DNA from: Colius striatus
Lineage: Eukaryota > Chordata > Aves > Coliiformes > Coliidae
Length of the DNA: 64,000 bases
Assembly (NCBI RefSeq): GCF_028858725.1
Contig: NC_084760.1
Coordinates: forward strand, 79,800,367 to 79,864,366
Reading direction: 5' to 3'
Shown here: positions 61,839 through 64,000 of the stretch, piece by piece
Position numbering within the stretch: the first letter of the stretch is position 1
How the letters are laid out: each line of letters starts with the position of its first letter
Program-made: the position numbers and the translations under genes
The notes under the pieces: generated by a model
Told to the model about the DNA's origin: nothing
The model's input: the letters and a program-made list of their open reading frames with translations, nothing else
Databases searched by the model: none

Positions 61839-64000
61839 TAACATTAACACAATACATACACCAAACATTCACATCCACTGATGAAGAACCCTTGAGAGCT
61901 GATTATCCTTCAACGCAAATATAGCCAAGAATATATAAAATTCATCACCTCTAAAAAAGACCTGCAGATGCCAAACAGTAGCCTTATTGTAAAAATAAAA
62001 GCTGATAAAGCTTTCCCCATGGATAAAGGAATCACTCACAGTTAGATTTGCATCAGTTGTGGGTTTTACAAAGAAACTGCAGTCTATACATCCATCAAGC
62101 AAATCAACACTTCAAGCCTGTAAAGCAAGGAAGCTTTGCCCCATTTTACTGGTATAACACACTGTAAGTGATTTATGTAATGCCATATAGGCCTGTGAGT
62201 GGAAAAAATATTTTCAGAGACCTATGCAGAATCTTAACTACAAGTACCAATATCTTTAGAGCTCGTTAGAGCTACTAGTTCTCACACTAAGAGCAAGGAG
62301 TAGCTCAGAGATCAACACATGTTTTTTCTAGGTTAGAAACACTGATAATCACATCCTCAGAAATATCCTTGTTTACTCACAGTAAGGCAATTTAAACCAT
62401 TCAGGGTCACACTGTAATCTATTCAAGTCTGAAAACATGCTCTATTCTGTATAAGACAAAGTAGAGAGCCTTTGCTCGGAAAAAGGCTTAGAACAAGATG
62501 CTATATTACATTATACTTCCTTCTATGAGATGTTGCCATGAGTGGGGCAACTCACAGAAAGAATATGCAGTAGAGGTGACATGAAATAATCAAGCCCTAC
62601 CTTCCCTCCCCTCAAAAAAAAAAAAATTAAAAAAAATAGAAGAGGCTGTATCATCAGGAAGCCTTCAGCAGCAGGATTTGGTTTGAATTGTTAGGTATAA
62701 TTCCTTCCATCACCTTCCTTCTTCCAGGGCTGGTATCTGCATCAAGGTTTGTCAGGTTACATGGGATACAGGCTTTGACCTTTCTCTGCTCTTGATCTCT
62801 GACAATAGTTGAGTTCAGGTTTAAGAAGCATGAGAAGTTCTACAATGTTCTAGCCAGGAATCACAGTCCCCATGAACACAAAATAACTCGCAAACTAAAC
62901 CATATGGCAAAGGAGACACTGGGAATTTATGCAGATGACTTGTATTTTTTCCCTTCCAGAAACTAGCAGGTAAACTTGAAAATAAAAAGTTTGTTATTCT
63001 CTCAAACTTTCCTTCTCTAGCTTGTGATCTCTGCAGTTCTAAGGAGACAGTCTTGAACATGCATATGCCTTCCAGAAAAGCAATAGTCCAGCTCTCAGAT
63101 AAATTTATTAACAGTTTGATCAGATAGACTAAAAACTGTAGCATGTTTGTTTTCTCCTCTCCTGCCTGACGTCCTGCTGATCCAAGCTCAGCAGTTGATA
63201 ACATTATACATAACATTCAGATTTTAAAGCCAGATACATTTAAGAACCAGAGCAGACTGTAATAAACTGTGTCTGAATTGGCTCAAAGAAATGGCAATTT
63301 CTTCATGTAGAAAGGGGAAATAAGCAGCCCACACAAAACATCATGTGAGAAGCGAGTAGCAGGAACCAAACAATAAAACATTTGATTTCACATCATTGCA
63401 CCACTTCTGTTCTGCATGGTTTAGGACCAAGAAACTGAGCAGTTGTGAGCATCAACGCTAGCTTTGCAATGATTTGTAAAAACACAGCACCTCAGAATCC
63501 TTGTTTTACCTTTCCTTGAGGTGTCACTACTGCCAGAAACTACAACATTTGCCTTGAGAGTCTGCAGGTTGCAATAAAGGGCATGATGATCCTAAACTCA
63601 TTTCAATGCGAAGGAAGGTGTAACTATTACTCATTGGCAAAGAGCAAACACTGGCAAGCTGCAAGCTCAGTATTTCTGGGATAGAGGCACTTAGCATGTT
63701 TGTGCTAGATGTTCAAGAGCATTCAGCAGTAAGCCTCTGGCTAAGCATTTCCTTGTTAAAGCTTATCAAATACCATTAACCATTAGGCCCTCTGTGCCTG
63801 TCACAGCCAGATACAGGAGCCACTGAATACTCATGCAAATCAAAAGCCACTAGAGTAAATACTCACTCCCAGGAGAAGTGTCAAGCTTATTAGGAAGAAA
63901 GAGCTATTGATGCCTTCCATCCTTAAAGAGGAGAATTTGTAGAGGATAACACTGGATTTTCTTTTTCAAGTAAAAAATATTTTATTATAATATCTAGAAT
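61839..64000. other. Unique non-coding sequence to window end
   Basis: No repeat family or confirmed exon is seen. An A-rich tract lies at 62614-62636. KCNK17 exon 1 was looked for on the minus strand (M1 and the N-linked FTCLD-type motif) and not found. Confidence 0.45.

Noticed and set aside
62821..63216. 131-codon minus-strand frame as KCNK17 exon 1
   Set aside because: It lacks the M1 segment, the GTGVFW-like motif and the glycosylated FTCLD region expected of K2P first exons.
1..64000. Bacterial-type systems (operons, CRISPR, prophage, toxin-antitoxin)
   Set aside because: The CR1 LINEs, the LTR, intron-exon structure and gene-poor AT-rich context all show vertebrate nuclear DNA. No direct-repeat spacer arrays are present.

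Overview
The window looks like bird nuclear DNA. It is AT-rich, has almost no long reading frames, and carries at least ten pieces of CR1 LINE retrotransposon, the dominant avian LINE. These are recognised by the 3' end built on ATTCTATG repeats followed (minus-oriented copies) by GGTTGGAAGGGACC-type sequence. I see no operons, ribosomal RNA, tRNA or CRISPR. Nearly all short open frames are chance frames or CR1 fragments.

The most informative locus is on the minus strand at about 50.2-60.4 kb. Four blocks lie in the right order and orientation to be exons 2-5 of KCNK17 (TALK-2), a two-pore-domain potassium channel. Exon 2 (60252-60363) is open with good splice sites. Exon 4 (50765-50933) aligns without gaps through M3 and the second pore loop, but has two in-frame stops. 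Exon 3 (about 55940-56045) is badly eroded, and exon 5 plus a poly(A) signal (about 50193-50532) is tentative. Exon 1 was not found. I read this as a dead, unitary-type KCNK17 pseudogene.

Layout: 1-4.5 kb nothing recognisable; 4.5-5.4 kb two abutting CR1 pieces; 5.4-24.2 kb unique sequence with two microsatellites; 24.2-24.6 kb an old CR1; 29.4-33.4 kb a long minus-strand CR1 covering most of ORF2, with a displaced 128-bp self-copy and a 961-bp solo LTR bounded by a TCTAC target duplication; 36.0-45.2 kb three short CR1 3' ends in unique sequence; 45.2-50.2 kb unique sequence with small tandem duplications; 50.2-60.4 kb the KCNK17 remnant with one CR1 in its third intron; 61.1-61.8 kb a further CR1; then unique sequence to the end.

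No gene in the window can be called functional with confidence. A few exon-like plus-strand segments are listed at low confidence. Gene identity rests on remembered family sequence and reading by eye; a translated search would settle it.
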